Source of the DNA: an uncultured Eubacteriales bacterium
GTDB lineage: Bacteria > Bacillota > Clostridia > Oscillospirales > Acutalibacteraceae
Assembly: GCA_910584745.1 (NCBI GenBank)
Contig: CAJUDG010000009.1
Coordinates: forward strand, 1-64,000
Length of the DNA stretch: 64,000 nucleotides
Reading direction: 5' to 3'
The position numbers and the translations under genes were made by a program. Under the pieces are notes generated by a model. That model saw only the letters and a program-made list of their open reading frames with translations. It had not been told where the DNA came from and did not search any database. Positions 28,104 to 35,616 of the stretch are shown in pieces (the stretch's first letter is position 1; every line of letters starts with the position of its first letter).

Positions 28104-28560
28104 TTATCTTCCGGCAAAAAGATTCTGCAGAAAAGCGTCCGCCAAAGGCAACCACAATTCAAAATTGAGATACCGCCCTTCACCGTACAAAAGCTTAATT
28201 CTCGCCTGCCCGTGTGGGGCCTCGGTGAAAGAGTGAGCCTCAATCTGCACCCCATGCTTGAGTCGATTCAACAAAACGAAACCCTGATGCCCCCTCTCCC
28301 GGGAATCCGGCATATTCTCATGCGGCCAAAGATATGCACGAGAGCAGGTATTTTCCAACGGTCTGATACTGTCCAGGATTTATCTCAACGGGGTGAATCC
28401 CCCCTGTTTCCAGAGAAAACTCCATCTGTTCGATGTCTCTTGCCATCAAGGCAAGCTGTATCGTTTTGTCAATGGGGTTAGCTGAAGCAGTCTTAAAAGA
28501 TGGGTATGACCCTGTTATTTTTGGCCCAAAGGGCTTGCGGACAGGCTCCATCCGCTTCAT
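28104..28560 (-). pseudogene. Unidentified frameshifted gene remnant
   Basis: Two leftward reading frames overlap at 28318-28358 and seem to be one sequence with a frameshift. The first reads IDKTIQLALMARDIEQMEFSL and EINPGQYQTVGKYLLSCI; the second continues with WPHENMPDSRERGHQGFVLLN and GRYLNFELWLPLADAF. The composition is protein-like across the shift, but I do not recognise the family. Neither frame has a convincing ribosome site. Confidence 0.4.
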
Positions 28561-28644
28561 AACTGCTTCTCTATTTTACCAATCCGGTATTTTTCCCTCT
28601 TTTTGCTTCCCTATCCGCTCGAATGGAGCCATATTATCTACCGA

Positions 28645-28980
28645 TCATGTGAACTTTGACAGCCTTCGATACTCCACCGGCGTGCTCCCCGTACTTCTCT
28701 TGAAACGGGCAACGAAATAGGATGCAGAGTTATACCCAGATTTGACTGCCACAAGGGCAACGGGCATCGAAGTGTCAACCAGCAAAGTCTTAACCGGCTT
28801 TAACCGTTCGGAACTGATATAGTCGGTAATAGAAACTCCAAGTTCATCGATAAACAAATGGGACAAGCGGCTTTCGCAGATATGCGCCGCCTTAGCGATC
28901 TCCAGGCGGGTAAGTTCGCTATACGCCAGATGGTCGGCAATGTAGACCTGCGCCAGAGCCACTACGTCCTCAGTAGGAGC
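28645..28980 (-). pseudogene. AraC-family regulator, C-terminal DNA-binding fragment
   Basis: About 110 residues carry a normal AraC-type double helix-turn-helix: LTRLEIAKAAHICESRLSHLF, then VALVAVKSGYNSASYFVARFKRSTG and a proper C-terminus after TPVEYRR. The sensor domain is missing. Upstream of about 28985 the same reading frame runs into DNA that on the other strand encodes an esterase fragment, so the gene was cut by a deletion or rearrangement there. Confidence 0.75.
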
Positions 28981-28994
28981 GAGGGCCCGGCTGC

Positions 28995-29157
28995 CAGGTA
29001 TGACAAGTCCAAGATCTATCCCGTGGTTTTTGTCAGCCACGACGGTGGGGGCTGTGAGAACGAATGGTACTCCCAGGGCGGGATTGACAATATTATGGAC
29101 AACCTGATTGCCGCCCATAAGACCCAAGAGGTTTTACATACCAATATCTGGTTATAG
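28995..29157 (+). pseudogene. Esterase (CE1-like) internal fragment
   Basis: About 50 rightward residues read RYDKSKIYPVVFVSHDGGG and then NEWYSQGGIDNIMDNLIA. This is the typical strand-to-oxyanion segment of CE1-like feruloyl/acetyl esterases. Everything before and after is missing. It abuts the AraC fragment on the opposite strand, so this is the breakpoint of a deletion. Confidence 0.65.
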
Positions 29158-29455
29158 CGAGAACCTCCGCTTATTAAAAATTCACAAGGGTGACAGGGTG
29201 TTGGAAAGCCTTTACGTGGCAACTGGCTTCTTTCAATAATAATTTTATTTAGCCCACCAACTCAAATACACCCCAATGCCCCTCTGAGTTTGACCAAATT
29301 GTAAGGAGGCAGGCACGAAACGAGTTATTTAAAATAGTATTTACCCTCAAGAGGCGATATTTACCTAAAAAAATTTCATAATCGGTAAGCCTGAGCAAAT
29401 ATTTCGGTTGCAAGAATCGCCTCCAAGCTGTGTGATATAGTTTGGAGGCGATAGT
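29158..29455. other. Spacer before the mobile segment
   Basis: About 300 AT-rich bases without a supported gene. Towards its end lies the hairpin that buries the ribosome site of the tyrosine recombinase (29416-29452). It probably contains the left boundary of the mobile segment, but I could not identify an attachment repeat. Confidence 0.4.
29416..29452 (+). promoter_or_regulatory. Hairpin that sequesters the recombinase ribosome site
   Basis: atcgcctccaa (29416-29426) pairs perfectly with ttggaggcgat (29442-29452) around a 15-base loop. The GGAGG Shine-Dalgarno of the recombinase at 29456 is inside the 3' arm, so folding would shut off translation. Confidence 0.65.
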
Positions 29456-30286
29456 ATGTTAAAATCATTTTCTCTCTATTTACACACTATGGGGAAATCC
29501 CCCGGCACAGTTTCAGTTTACAGCCAAAACATCTCGCAGTATCTCCGGTGGTGCGAGGAGACATTTGGCGAGCGCCCAACCCAGCTCTACCGCGCCAACG
29601 TGCTGGAGTACATCTCCTATATGCGCAACATCAAGGGCTACAACCCCAAGACGATCAACCATCACCTGTCCTCTCTACGGAGCTACAACGACTGGCTTAT
29701 AGAGTCCGGACAGCAGATGGACACCGTCATACTGAAGAACGACTTCATGAAAATCCAGTTACAGTACGCCAGCCCCAGCACCGTCACAAAGAAGGACGTG
29801 GAAGCTTTTCGCCAGCGGCTCCTGGAGAGCGGCAGTAAACGCGACTACGCTATCGTTACCCTGTTCGCCTACTCCGGTATCCGGCGGAGTGAATGCGCCG
29901 GCCTCAAGCTAGACCAAGTTGACCTGACAGTAAAAGAGATTCGCGTCATCGGCAAGGGCGACAAGCAGCGGTTAGTCTACATCAATGATAAAATCGTGTA
30001 TGCTTTGCGGGAGTACCTGAAGGAGCGCAACTCCAACAGCTCTTATTTCTTTGTCAGCCGCCAAAGCGAGAAACTGACACCATCCAGAATCAACCAGATT
30101 TTCAATCGGTACTCGGATATCATCACGCCGAAGACCCTACGACACTTCTTTTGCGGCAATGCTCTGGAAAATGGCTACTCTATTCATGAGGTAGCGAACC
30201 AAGCCGGGCATAGTAATGTGCAGACCACACTGATTTATGCCAACCCTACTGCCCAGGCCATGAAAGACAAGGCCAACAAGCTGTGA
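29456..30286 (+). CDS. Tyrosine recombinase (XerC/D-like integrase)
   Basis: A 276-residue tyrosine recombinase. Residues 1-85 form the SAM-like core-binding domain, the rest the catalytic domain with R in SGIRRSECAG, K in GKGDKQR, RH in TLRHFF, the GH pair in QAGHSN and the nucleophile Y in TLIYANP. The first histidine of the usual H-x-x-R motif is lysine here (KTLRH). The size fits a minimal XerC/D-type enzyme rather than a Tn916-type integrase. It heads the mobile segment and its translation is probably restrained by the upstream hairpin. Confidence 0.9.
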   Translation: MLKSFSLYLHTMGKSPGTVSVYSQNISQYLRWCEETFGERPTQLYRANVLEYISYMRNIKGYNPKTINHHLSSLRSYNDWLIESGQQMDTVILKNDFMKIQLQYASPSTVTKKDVEAFRQRLLESGSKRDYAIVTLFAYSGIRRSECAGLKLDQVDLTVKEIRVIGKGDKQRLVYINDKIVYALREYLKERNSNSSYFFVSRQSEKLTPSRINQIFNRYSDIITPKTLRHFFCGNALENGYSIHEVANQAGHSNVQTTLIYANPTAQAMKDKANKL

Positions 30287-30296
30287 GGAGGTGCGC

Positions 30297-31100
30297 ATGA
30301 AAAAACTGATTCTTATTGTAGCAGCGCTCATTCTTCTTACAGTTGCCGGTGTGGCAGCGTGGCAGGTTTATGTGCCCGTCCACGAGGACAACGTGAGTGT
30401 CAACGCCTATGAGGACTTGCGGCAGTTCGTGCGAATCCCTGTGCTTGACCCGACCATCCAGCCGGACACATCAAGTTCACCAGATTTTACCCCTACCCCA
30501 TCCTTTGAGCCCGAACCGACTCTCCCGCCTACTCCGCAAGTTGACTTCGAGTCCCTCCGGGCAGTCAACCTGGAAATCGTGGCATGGCTCTCTATCGACG
30601 GCACTACTATCGACTACCCTGTGGCCCAGCATAGTGACAACGACTACTACCTACACCACCTGTTCACCGGCGAGTGGAACAGCTCCGGCTGCCTGTTCAT
30701 GGACTGCAAAAACCATGCTGACATCTCAGACCGGCATACCATTATATATGGGCACCACATGGACAACGGCACCATGTTCCAAAACCTGATGTACTACAAA
30801 GAACAGTCTTTCTATGACGAGCACCCGACCGCCCAGCTTTTTACGCCGGGCGGCACCTATACCGTGGAGTTCTTTGCTGGGTATGTTACCAGTGTAGATG
30901 GGGACGCATGGAAACTGGATTTTGCGACGGATGCAGAGTTTGAGGATTGGATAGAGAACGCAAAAGAAAAATCCCTGTTTAAGAGTTCTGCGGCGCCAAC
31001 GGCAGAGGATAAACTTGTGACTCTCTCTACCTGCAGCTATGAGTTCTATAACGCAAGATTTGTGCTGCTTGGCATATTAACGCCTGAAGTTAGCAACTAA
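30297..31100 (+). CDS. Class B sortase
   Basis: A 267-residue membrane-anchored transpeptidase. After a short N-terminal membrane segment (LILIVAALILLTVAGVAAW) and a Thr/Pro-rich linker comes the sortase fold with the catalytic His in IIYGHHM, the Cys in TLSTCSYEF and the Arg in NARFVL. Sortase B enzymes attach a small set of surface proteins to peptidoglycan. The ATG at 30297 follows GAGGAG; it starts 11 bases after the recombinase. Sortase B genes are frequent in clostridial conjugative elements, where the substrate is usually an adhesin of the element; no LPxTG- or NPxTN-type substrate is visible here. Confidence 0.9.
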   Translation: MKKLILIVAALILLTVAGVAAWQVYVPVHEDNVSVNAYEDLRQFVRIPVLDPTIQPDTSSSPDFTPTPSFEPEPTLPPTPQVDFESLRAVNLEIVAWLSIDGTTIDYPVAQHSDNDYYLHHLFTGEWNSSGCLFMDCKNHADISDRHTIIYGHHMDNGTMFQNLMYYKEQSFYDEHPTAQLFTPGGTYTVEFFAGYVTSVDGDAWKLDFATDAEFEDWIENAKEKSLFKSSAAPTAEDKLVTLSTCSYEFYNARFVLLGILTPEVSN

Positions 31101-31105
31101 AATCA

Positions 31106-31134
31106 GTTGCCAATTCGGGGGATATATGCTACGA
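31106..31134 (+). promoter_or_regulatory. Promoter of the HicB-like gene
   Basis: TTGCCA at 31106-31111 and TACGAT at 31129-31134 have a 17-base spacer, 28 bases before the start codon. Confidence 0.5.
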
Positions 31135-31162
31135 TTTAGAGGACAGAACAGGAGGGGCTACT

Positions 31163-31504
31163 ATGAGCAACACAATGGAGTACAAGGGATATGTAGGCAG
31201 CGTAGAGTTTTCAGAGGAGGACGGCGTTTTCTTCGGAAAGGTCATGGGCATCCGCGCAATGGTTTCATATGAGGGCGAAAATGCCCATGATTTAGTGGAA
31301 GATTTTCACAGCGCGGTGGACAACTATTTGGAAACGTGCGCTGCCGAGGGGGTCGAACCCGAAAAGGCGTACAAAGGCAGCTTCAATGTCCGCATTTCCC
31401 CGGAGCTCCATAAGCAGGCGGCAATCACTGCGGCGGCAAGGCAGATGTCCCTGAACAGCTTTGTTGAGAGCTCTATCGCTCAGGCTGTGCGGGCGGGTTA
31501 TTGA
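31163..31504 (+). CDS. HicB-family antitoxin-like protein
   Basis: A 113-residue protein with a HicB partial RNase-H-like fold (YVGSVEFSEEDGVFFGKVMG) and a C-terminal ribbon-helix-helix-like segment (SFNVRISPELHKQAAITAA). HicB usually neutralises the HicA mRNA interferase from an adjacent gene. No HicA-like gene lies on either side, so this is an orphan that may act as a DNA-binding regulator. Strong AGGAGG site. Its stop is followed at once by the promoter of the first leader unit. Confidence 0.85.
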   Translation: MSNTMEYKGYVGSVEFSEEDGVFFGKVMGIRAMVSYEGENAHDLVEDFHSAVDNYLETCAAEGVEPEKAYKGSFNVRISPELHKQAAITAAARQMSLNSFVESSIAQAVRAGY

Positions 31505-31517
31505 CTGACATTTGCTC

Positions 31518-31756
31518 TTGAATTTTGAAGAGAAATCTGCTATACTATCTTTACAGTATCAAGTTTGAAATTCAATCAAACACAGTTTCCGAGTTACTGA
31601 GCGTCTGAAAGTTTCCGTTGCTTTCAGGCGCTTTTTTGCGTTCAGCCGGATAAACCGGCATAAATGAATATCTAGCCCACCCAGGGAAAAAGGCAAGCAG
31701 AGAGGTAATCTTTGTTCGCCTTTTTCTATATCAAAAAAAGAAAAGAGGTAACCAAA
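31518..31756 (+). promoter_or_regulatory. Leader unit 1: promoter plus two successive intrinsic terminators
   Basis: A promoter (TTGAAT at 31518-31523, TATACT at 31541-31546, spacer 17) is followed by two terminator hairpins before the LPD11-like gene. The first has a stem gcgtctgaaag/ctttcaggcgc at 31601-31631 and six T. The second has aaaaaggc/gccttttt at 31687-31725 with an extended inner stem. About 120 bases from the -10 box through the first hairpin are nearly repeated at 33678-33800. Two terminators in the leader imply that the gene is expressed only when termination is overcome. Confidence 0.75.
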
Positions 31757-32209
31757 ATGAAATCACCACAAGACTCATTGATACTGACGTATATTGGCGA
31801 CGATTCCTGGTCACGTCCAGTATACAGAGACCAATTTCAGCACCTTTGGAAAGACACAGACTGCGGCAGGCACGATGTTCCATCGCTCTACTCATCTGTG
31901 AACGATGAATTTGACGGAGAGCCGTATATGCCCATACAGCAGGATTTCGTTCTCGTTGGTGCTAAAAAAAGTGAAGACAAGCGCTTTCAGTACATGATGC
32001 TGGACAGGCTCAGATGCGACTGCAATTATTACCTGGGATATGGAAACAGGAACGAAAAAATCTTGTGGGGCGGCACTCCCCAAGAGCACATCGAGTGCAT
32101 GAAGAAACGGTGGAAGGACTTCGCTGACAATGAGAAGCCGGAATGGCTAACTTGGGAGCAGATTCTGGAGTATGAACGGCAGATGTGTACGACTCCAGAC
32201 AAAACGTGA
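31757..32209 (+). CDS. LPD11-like mobile-element protein
   Basis: A 150-residue protein with the pattern of the large polyvalent-protein domain LPD11 in its C-terminal half: LDRLRCDCNYYLGYGNRNE, ILWGGTPQEHIECMKKRW and KPEWLTWEQI. LPD domains occur in conjugative-element and phage proteins that enter the recipient or manage DNA replication; the role of LPD11 is not known. The ATG at 31757 has GAGGTA in front and lies just after the second terminator of the leader. It probably contributes to establishment of the element (inference). Confidence 0.65.
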   Translation: MKSPQDSLILTYIGDDSWSRPVYRDQFQHLWKDTDCGRHDVPSLYSSVNDEFDGEPYMPIQQDFVLVGAKKSEDKRFQYMMLDRLRCDCNYYLGYGNRNEKILWGGTPQEHIECMKKRWKDFADNEKPEWLTWEQILEYERQMCTTPDKT

Positions 32210-32277
32210 AGCATGTTTCTTCCCCCGCTGAGAGTATAAAAGGCGCACACAGCAAACCAGAACCGATTGCGATAAAA

Positions 32278-32324
32278 CTCGTGCAAACTATTGAAATCCT
32301 CGTGCAAATAGCATATACTATATG
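32278..32324 (+). promoter_or_regulatory. Promoter and operator of the RelB/YafQ pair
   Basis: TTGAAA at 32291-32296 and TATACT at 32314-32319 have a 17-base spacer. The palindrome CATATA-C-TATATG at 32312-32324 covers the -10 box and is a good autorepression site for the ribbon-helix-helix antitoxin. A direct repeat ctcgtgcaaa lies at 32278-32287 and 32299-32308. Confidence 0.7.
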
Positions 32325-32348
32325 TATCAGTCGAAAGGAGATGGTCAT

Positions 32349-32627
32349 ATGGCTGGTACAACAACAAATATCAGCATTCGCATGGACGCTGACTTGAAGG
32401 CGCAGGCAGACGCTCTGTTTGCGGAACTTGGCATGAATCTTTCTACCGCCTTTAATATCTTTGTCCGGCAGTCGCTGCGGGAGGGCAGGATACCCTTTGA
32501 CATTTCTCTGAATCAGCCCAACCAAGAGACCATTGCTGCCATGCTGGAGGCGGAAAGGATCGCAAAAGACCCATCCGTAAAGGGATATACGGATTTGGAT
32601 GAGTTGTTTGCGGATCTGCGCTCATGA
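32349..32627 (+). CDS. RelB/DinJ-family antitoxin
   Basis: A 92-residue antitoxin. The N-terminus has the ribbon-helix-helix of the RelB/DinJ family (TNISIRMDADLKAQADALFAELGMNLSTAFNIFVRQ), and the C-terminal tail GYTDLDELFADLRS would bind the toxin. The internal ATG at 32349 is chosen because AAAGGAG precedes it. Its last bases overlap the toxin start (ATGA), which couples the two. Confidence 0.9.
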   Translation: MAGTTTNISIRMDADLKAQADALFAELGMNLSTAFNIFVRQSLREGRIPFDISLNQPNQETIAAMLEAERIAKDPSVKGYTDLDELFADLRS

Positions 32628-32914
32628 GAAAAACGAAGTATATTGTCAAGGTCACGACTCAGTTTAGGAAAGACTACAAAATGGCCCTGAGACGCAATCT
32701 TAATATCGGATTGCTGGAGGAAGTGGTCGCTATTCTGTCTATGGGCGGCCCCTTGCCTGAGAAAAACCGGGATCATAGCCTATCCGGAAACTGGGCTGGC
32801 TACCGGGAATGCCATATCTTACCGGACTGGCTTCTGGTATATCGCATCGAAAACGATGTTCTTGTGTTGACATTATCTCGAACAGGAACACACAGCGACC
32901 TGTTTGGGAAATAG
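32624..32914 (+). CDS. YafQ/RelE-family toxin
   Basis: A 96-residue ribosome-dependent mRNA interferase. Family motifs: VTTQFRKDYKMALRR near the N-terminus, LPEKNRDHSLSGNWAGYRECHILPDWLLVYRIE, and a C-terminal TLSRTGTHSDLF. The histidines of the RDHSL and ECHI segments match the active residues of YafQ-type toxins. It overlaps the antitoxin by four bases. The pair would stabilise the mobile segment by post-segregational killing. Confidence 0.92.
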   Translation: MRKTKYIVKVTTQFRKDYKMALRRNLNIGLLEEVVAILSMGGPLPEKNRDHSLSGNWAGYRECHILPDWLLVYRIENDVLVLTLSRTGTHSDLFGK

Positions 32915-33061
32915 TTCTTTAATCGGGTATCCGGCTTATCATTTAAGCAAGCACAAATAATCCAATTTACAAAAAGTGTCTGACGAGTAAATACTTCACG
33001 TTGTGAAGTATACACCTCCAGGCGCTTTTTCTATTTCAACAAAACAGAGGAGAGTACTAAA

Positions 33062-33223
33062 ATGAAAATAATCAATGACCGCTGCCCGCTGTACGACGAA
33101 TGCGGGCGGAAGAAATGCGAGTACCAATTCAGAGAGCTGGATTGCCCCTACTATTGGGCCAATGCCCGCCCAGACGCGGAGATTCCTGACCAGGAGACAA
33201 TTCGGTATGAAAAGCATGACTGA
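33062..33223 (+). CDS. Small cysteine-containing protein
   Basis: A 53-residue ORF with four cysteines in two pairs (RCPLYDECGRKKCEY and LDCPYYW), which could hold a zinc ion. GAGGAG is at proper distance from the ATG. The product overlaps the next gene's start. The leader resembles the other leader units in having ggcgcttttt shortly before it, after a short hairpin acttcac/gtgaagt, but it lacks their promoter and full hairpins. Function unknown. Confidence 0.6.
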   Translation: MKIINDRCPLYDECGRKKCEYQFRELDCPYYWANARPDAEIPDQETIRYEKHD

Positions 33224-33638
33224 TTACCACCAGATAATCGCCACAGTATTGACGGAGATTGCTGAATCCACTAGGCCCGAGCGTGTGAGGCTCCTGCAAT
33301 CCGCTGCTTTGGCTAAACTGGAAATGACCCTTAACCGATATGCAGAGCGCTGCTATGACCCCGCTCTACTGTGCGCAATCGCAAGTAAGAAAGCCCGCTG
33401 GATCACAGAGGCAACCACTAAAAAGGATATCCAGTCCATTCTGAATCCTCCCGCTCCCCGGTATGACGGAAACAAGTTCTATCCGGACAAATATATGCCA
33501 CCCGAGGAGGAGGCGATCCGCTGGAGTGAAACCTCACTGCGTGCGCCCCTCAATGAAGCCGGATTCAAGCGGTACATGGAGGTGTTCCAGCAGGTGTTTC
33601 ATAAATCAGCAGAGGAGATCCTGAGTGGAAAACGATAA
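33207..33638 (+). CDS. Hypothetical protein of the mobile segment
   Basis: A 143-residue protein of unknown family. It is mostly helical and ends SAEEILSGKR. It starts inside the small cysteine-containing gene (overlap of 17 bases), so the two are likely translated together. It has no membrane segment and no recognisable motif. The second leader unit begins after its stop. Confidence 0.6.
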   Translation: MKSMTDYHQIIATVLTEIAESTRPERVRLLQSAALAKLEMTLNRYAERCYDPALLCAIASKKARWITEATTKKDIQSILNPPAPRYDGNKFYPDKYMPPEEEAIRWSETSLRAPLNEAGFKRYMEVFQQVFHKSAEEILSGKR

Positions 33639-33654
33639 TTTCTCAAGATTACCC

Positions 33655-33960
33655 TTGCCTTTTCCAGCAAAAGCTGGTATACTAAATATACAGTATCAAG
33701 TTTGACATTCGAGCAAACACAGTTTCCGAGTTACAGAGCGCCTGAAAGTTTCCGTTACTTTCAGGCGCTTTTTGCGTTTCTGCCGGGGAATCCGGCGCAA
33801 AAGTTAATATGGCTCCCCGGAGGGGGCAACAAAAGCGTACATGGGTAAAACCGTGTGCGCTTTTTTCATTCATAGATTGGAGCAAGCCATAACAGCTCCT
33901 GCCAACTTTTATCCGGGGAGAAGTCCCCATCACATAATTTTATTGAAAAGGAGTGCTTAC
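33655..33960 (+). promoter_or_regulatory. Leader unit 2: promoter plus two successive intrinsic terminators
   Basis: TTGCCT at 33655-33660 and TATACT at 33678-33683 (spacer 17) start a leader closely similar to leader unit 1 for about 120 bases. The first terminator is gcgcctgaaag/ctttcaggcgc at 33738-33768 with five T. A second, stronger one is aaaagcgtacatgg/ccgtgtgcgctttt at 33831-33864 with six T, just before the ligase gene. The second hairpin differs in sequence from that of unit 1 but stands in the same place. Confidence 0.78.
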
Positions 33961-35037
33961 ATGGACGACATTCAATCCAAAATCGACCAAATGCGCGGCC
34001 TTATCGCCACCATCAAACAGGCAGACATCGCCTACTTCCGGGACGACCGCTCCATCATGTCCGACCGGGACTATGACGTGGCGGTTGACCTGCTGAAAAA
34101 TCTGGAGCAGAACACCGGTATCATTCTCTCCGACTCTCCCACCCAGAAGGTTCCGGGCGAGATACTGGAGAGCCTTGTTGAGGTGCGACACACTCGACCC
34201 ATGCTATCGGCTGACAAGACCAAGTCTGTAGAAGACTTGGTGAGGTTTGCCAGCGGCCGGGACGTGGTAATGTCCTGGAAACTGGACGGCCTGACCCTGG
34301 TACTCCGCTACGACGGCGGCGAACTCCAGCAGGCCATCACCCGGGGCCGGGAGGGCATCGTCGGCGAGGACGTGACCCATACGGTACGCACGTTCCTGAA
34401 TGTACCCCTAACCGTGCCCACAAAAGAGCCTTTCGAGGTCCGCGGCGAGGGCGTTATCTCCTGGGAGAACTTCAAGAAAATCAACGACAGCCTTGAGGAG
34501 CCCTACACCCATCCGCGTAATCTGGCGGCGGGCAGTGTCCGCAAACTGGACCCGGCAGAATCCAAAAAGAGACTGCTGGAGTTCAAGGCTTTCGACCTGG
34601 TGACGGATTTAACTTTCCCGACCAAGATTGAGCAGCTGGACTTCCTCGCCGGGAACGGCTTTGAGGTAGTGCCTCATACGCTCCTGCACGAACCTGACAC
34701 GTGGGCCGTCAACCTCGCGGTGACGGACATGAACCCCGCGAACTTCGAGTACCCGGTAGACGGCCTCATCATGGAGTACAACGACACCGCCTACGGAAAG
34801 AGCCTGGGCGCGACCGGGCACCACGAAAACCGCCTGATTGCCCTCAAGTGGAAGGACGAGCTGTACACCACCAAGTTCCTCGGCGTGGAGCTTGCCACCA
34901 CCAGAACTGGTATGGTAAGCATCACCGGTCTGTTCGAGCCCGTGGAAATGGACGGTGCGACCGTCAGCCGGGCCTATCCTGCTGCACATTTTCAAGAACA
35001 TTTCAAAATTTTCTCTCTGAGAGGGGAAAGTCTCTGA
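33961..35037 (+). pseudogene. NAD+-dependent DNA ligase, C-terminally truncated
   Basis: A 358-residue protein with the N-terminal adenylation domain of LigA: DRDYD, the catalytic lysine in SWKLDG (K107), then REGIVGEDVT and HPRNLAAGSVRKLDP. It continues to the start of the OB fold (MDGATVSRAY) and then changes to an unrelated 22-residue tail. The rest of the OB fold and the zinc-finger, HhH and BRCT parts (family length about 650-670) are absent, so joining activity is doubtful, although self-adenylation is possible. Its leader is the second attenuator unit. Truncated by a deletion near 34990. Confidence 0.82.
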
Positions 35038-35374
35038 AATCTCAGTTGTTTTTATAGGATGAAAGGCAATTTCCCCATGCCACGAACCTTGACAACTTCA
35101 CAGTCTGACCTGGTACATATCCCTGCAGACGAGCGGCTATCCACCAGTGTGGCAAGCTGGCCAAGAGTACATATGAGATGGTGGCACTATCTCAACGCGA
35201 CGACACTCGCATGGATATGGGAGAACCGACCACTCCATAGTCCGTTAGCCACGGACGCCGGGGAAGATATTTTTTGATTTTTCCGTTGCAAAACAAAACT
35301 TCCGAAGGTGAAATCTCATCAGAAAGCGATTACACCACGGGCAAGCAGACCATAATGAACTATGAGGTGATATC
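35038..35374. other. Spacer after the ligase fragment
   Basis: About 340 bases without a supported gene. A 72-codon frame at 35059-35277 lacks a ribosome site and has no protein-like features. This is probably the scar of the deletion that removed the ligase C-terminus. Confidence 0.4.
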
Positions 35375-35551
35375 ATGAACATGACAGTTATACGCTATAT
35401 CAATAACGAACCCTACAGGGGAGAAAAGCTGCCCGCCATTGAAGTGGAGAATCCTGGCGTAGTCATGGTGCTGAAGGATTTGCAGCACCGGCTCCTGGAT
35501 GCGCCGAAGCAGGATTCCAAGAACCGACCGGATGGAAAGCTATCCCATTGA
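35375..35551 (+). CDS. Small hypothetical protein upstream of the serine recombinase
   Basis: A 58-residue ORF, hydrophilic, starting MNMTVIRYINNEPYRGEKLP. GAGGTGAT is at good distance from the ATG. The stop codon lies in the -35 box of the recombinase promoter. Such short ORFs are usual just upstream of large serine recombinases in clostridial elements and may encode a regulator or directionality factor, but nothing here proves it. Confidence 0.55.
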   Translation: MNMTVIRYINNEPYRGEKLPAIEVENPGVVMVLKDLQHRLLDAPKQDSKNRPDGKLSH

Positions 35552-35576
35552 TTTTCCCCCGGGTAAATGGTATACT
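35548..35576 (+). promoter_or_regulatory. Promoter of the serine recombinase
   Basis: TTGATT at 35548-35553 and TATACT at 35571-35576 with a 17-base spacer, 40 bases before the GTG start. Confidence 0.6.
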
Positions 35577-35616
35577 GGAGATGCCTTGCAGAGGGCATTT
35601 CCGGAAAGGAGAAGAT

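Noticed and set aside
35059..35277. 72-codon frame after the ligase fragment
   Set aside because: No ribosome site, unlikely composition with many W and H, and no relation to a known family.
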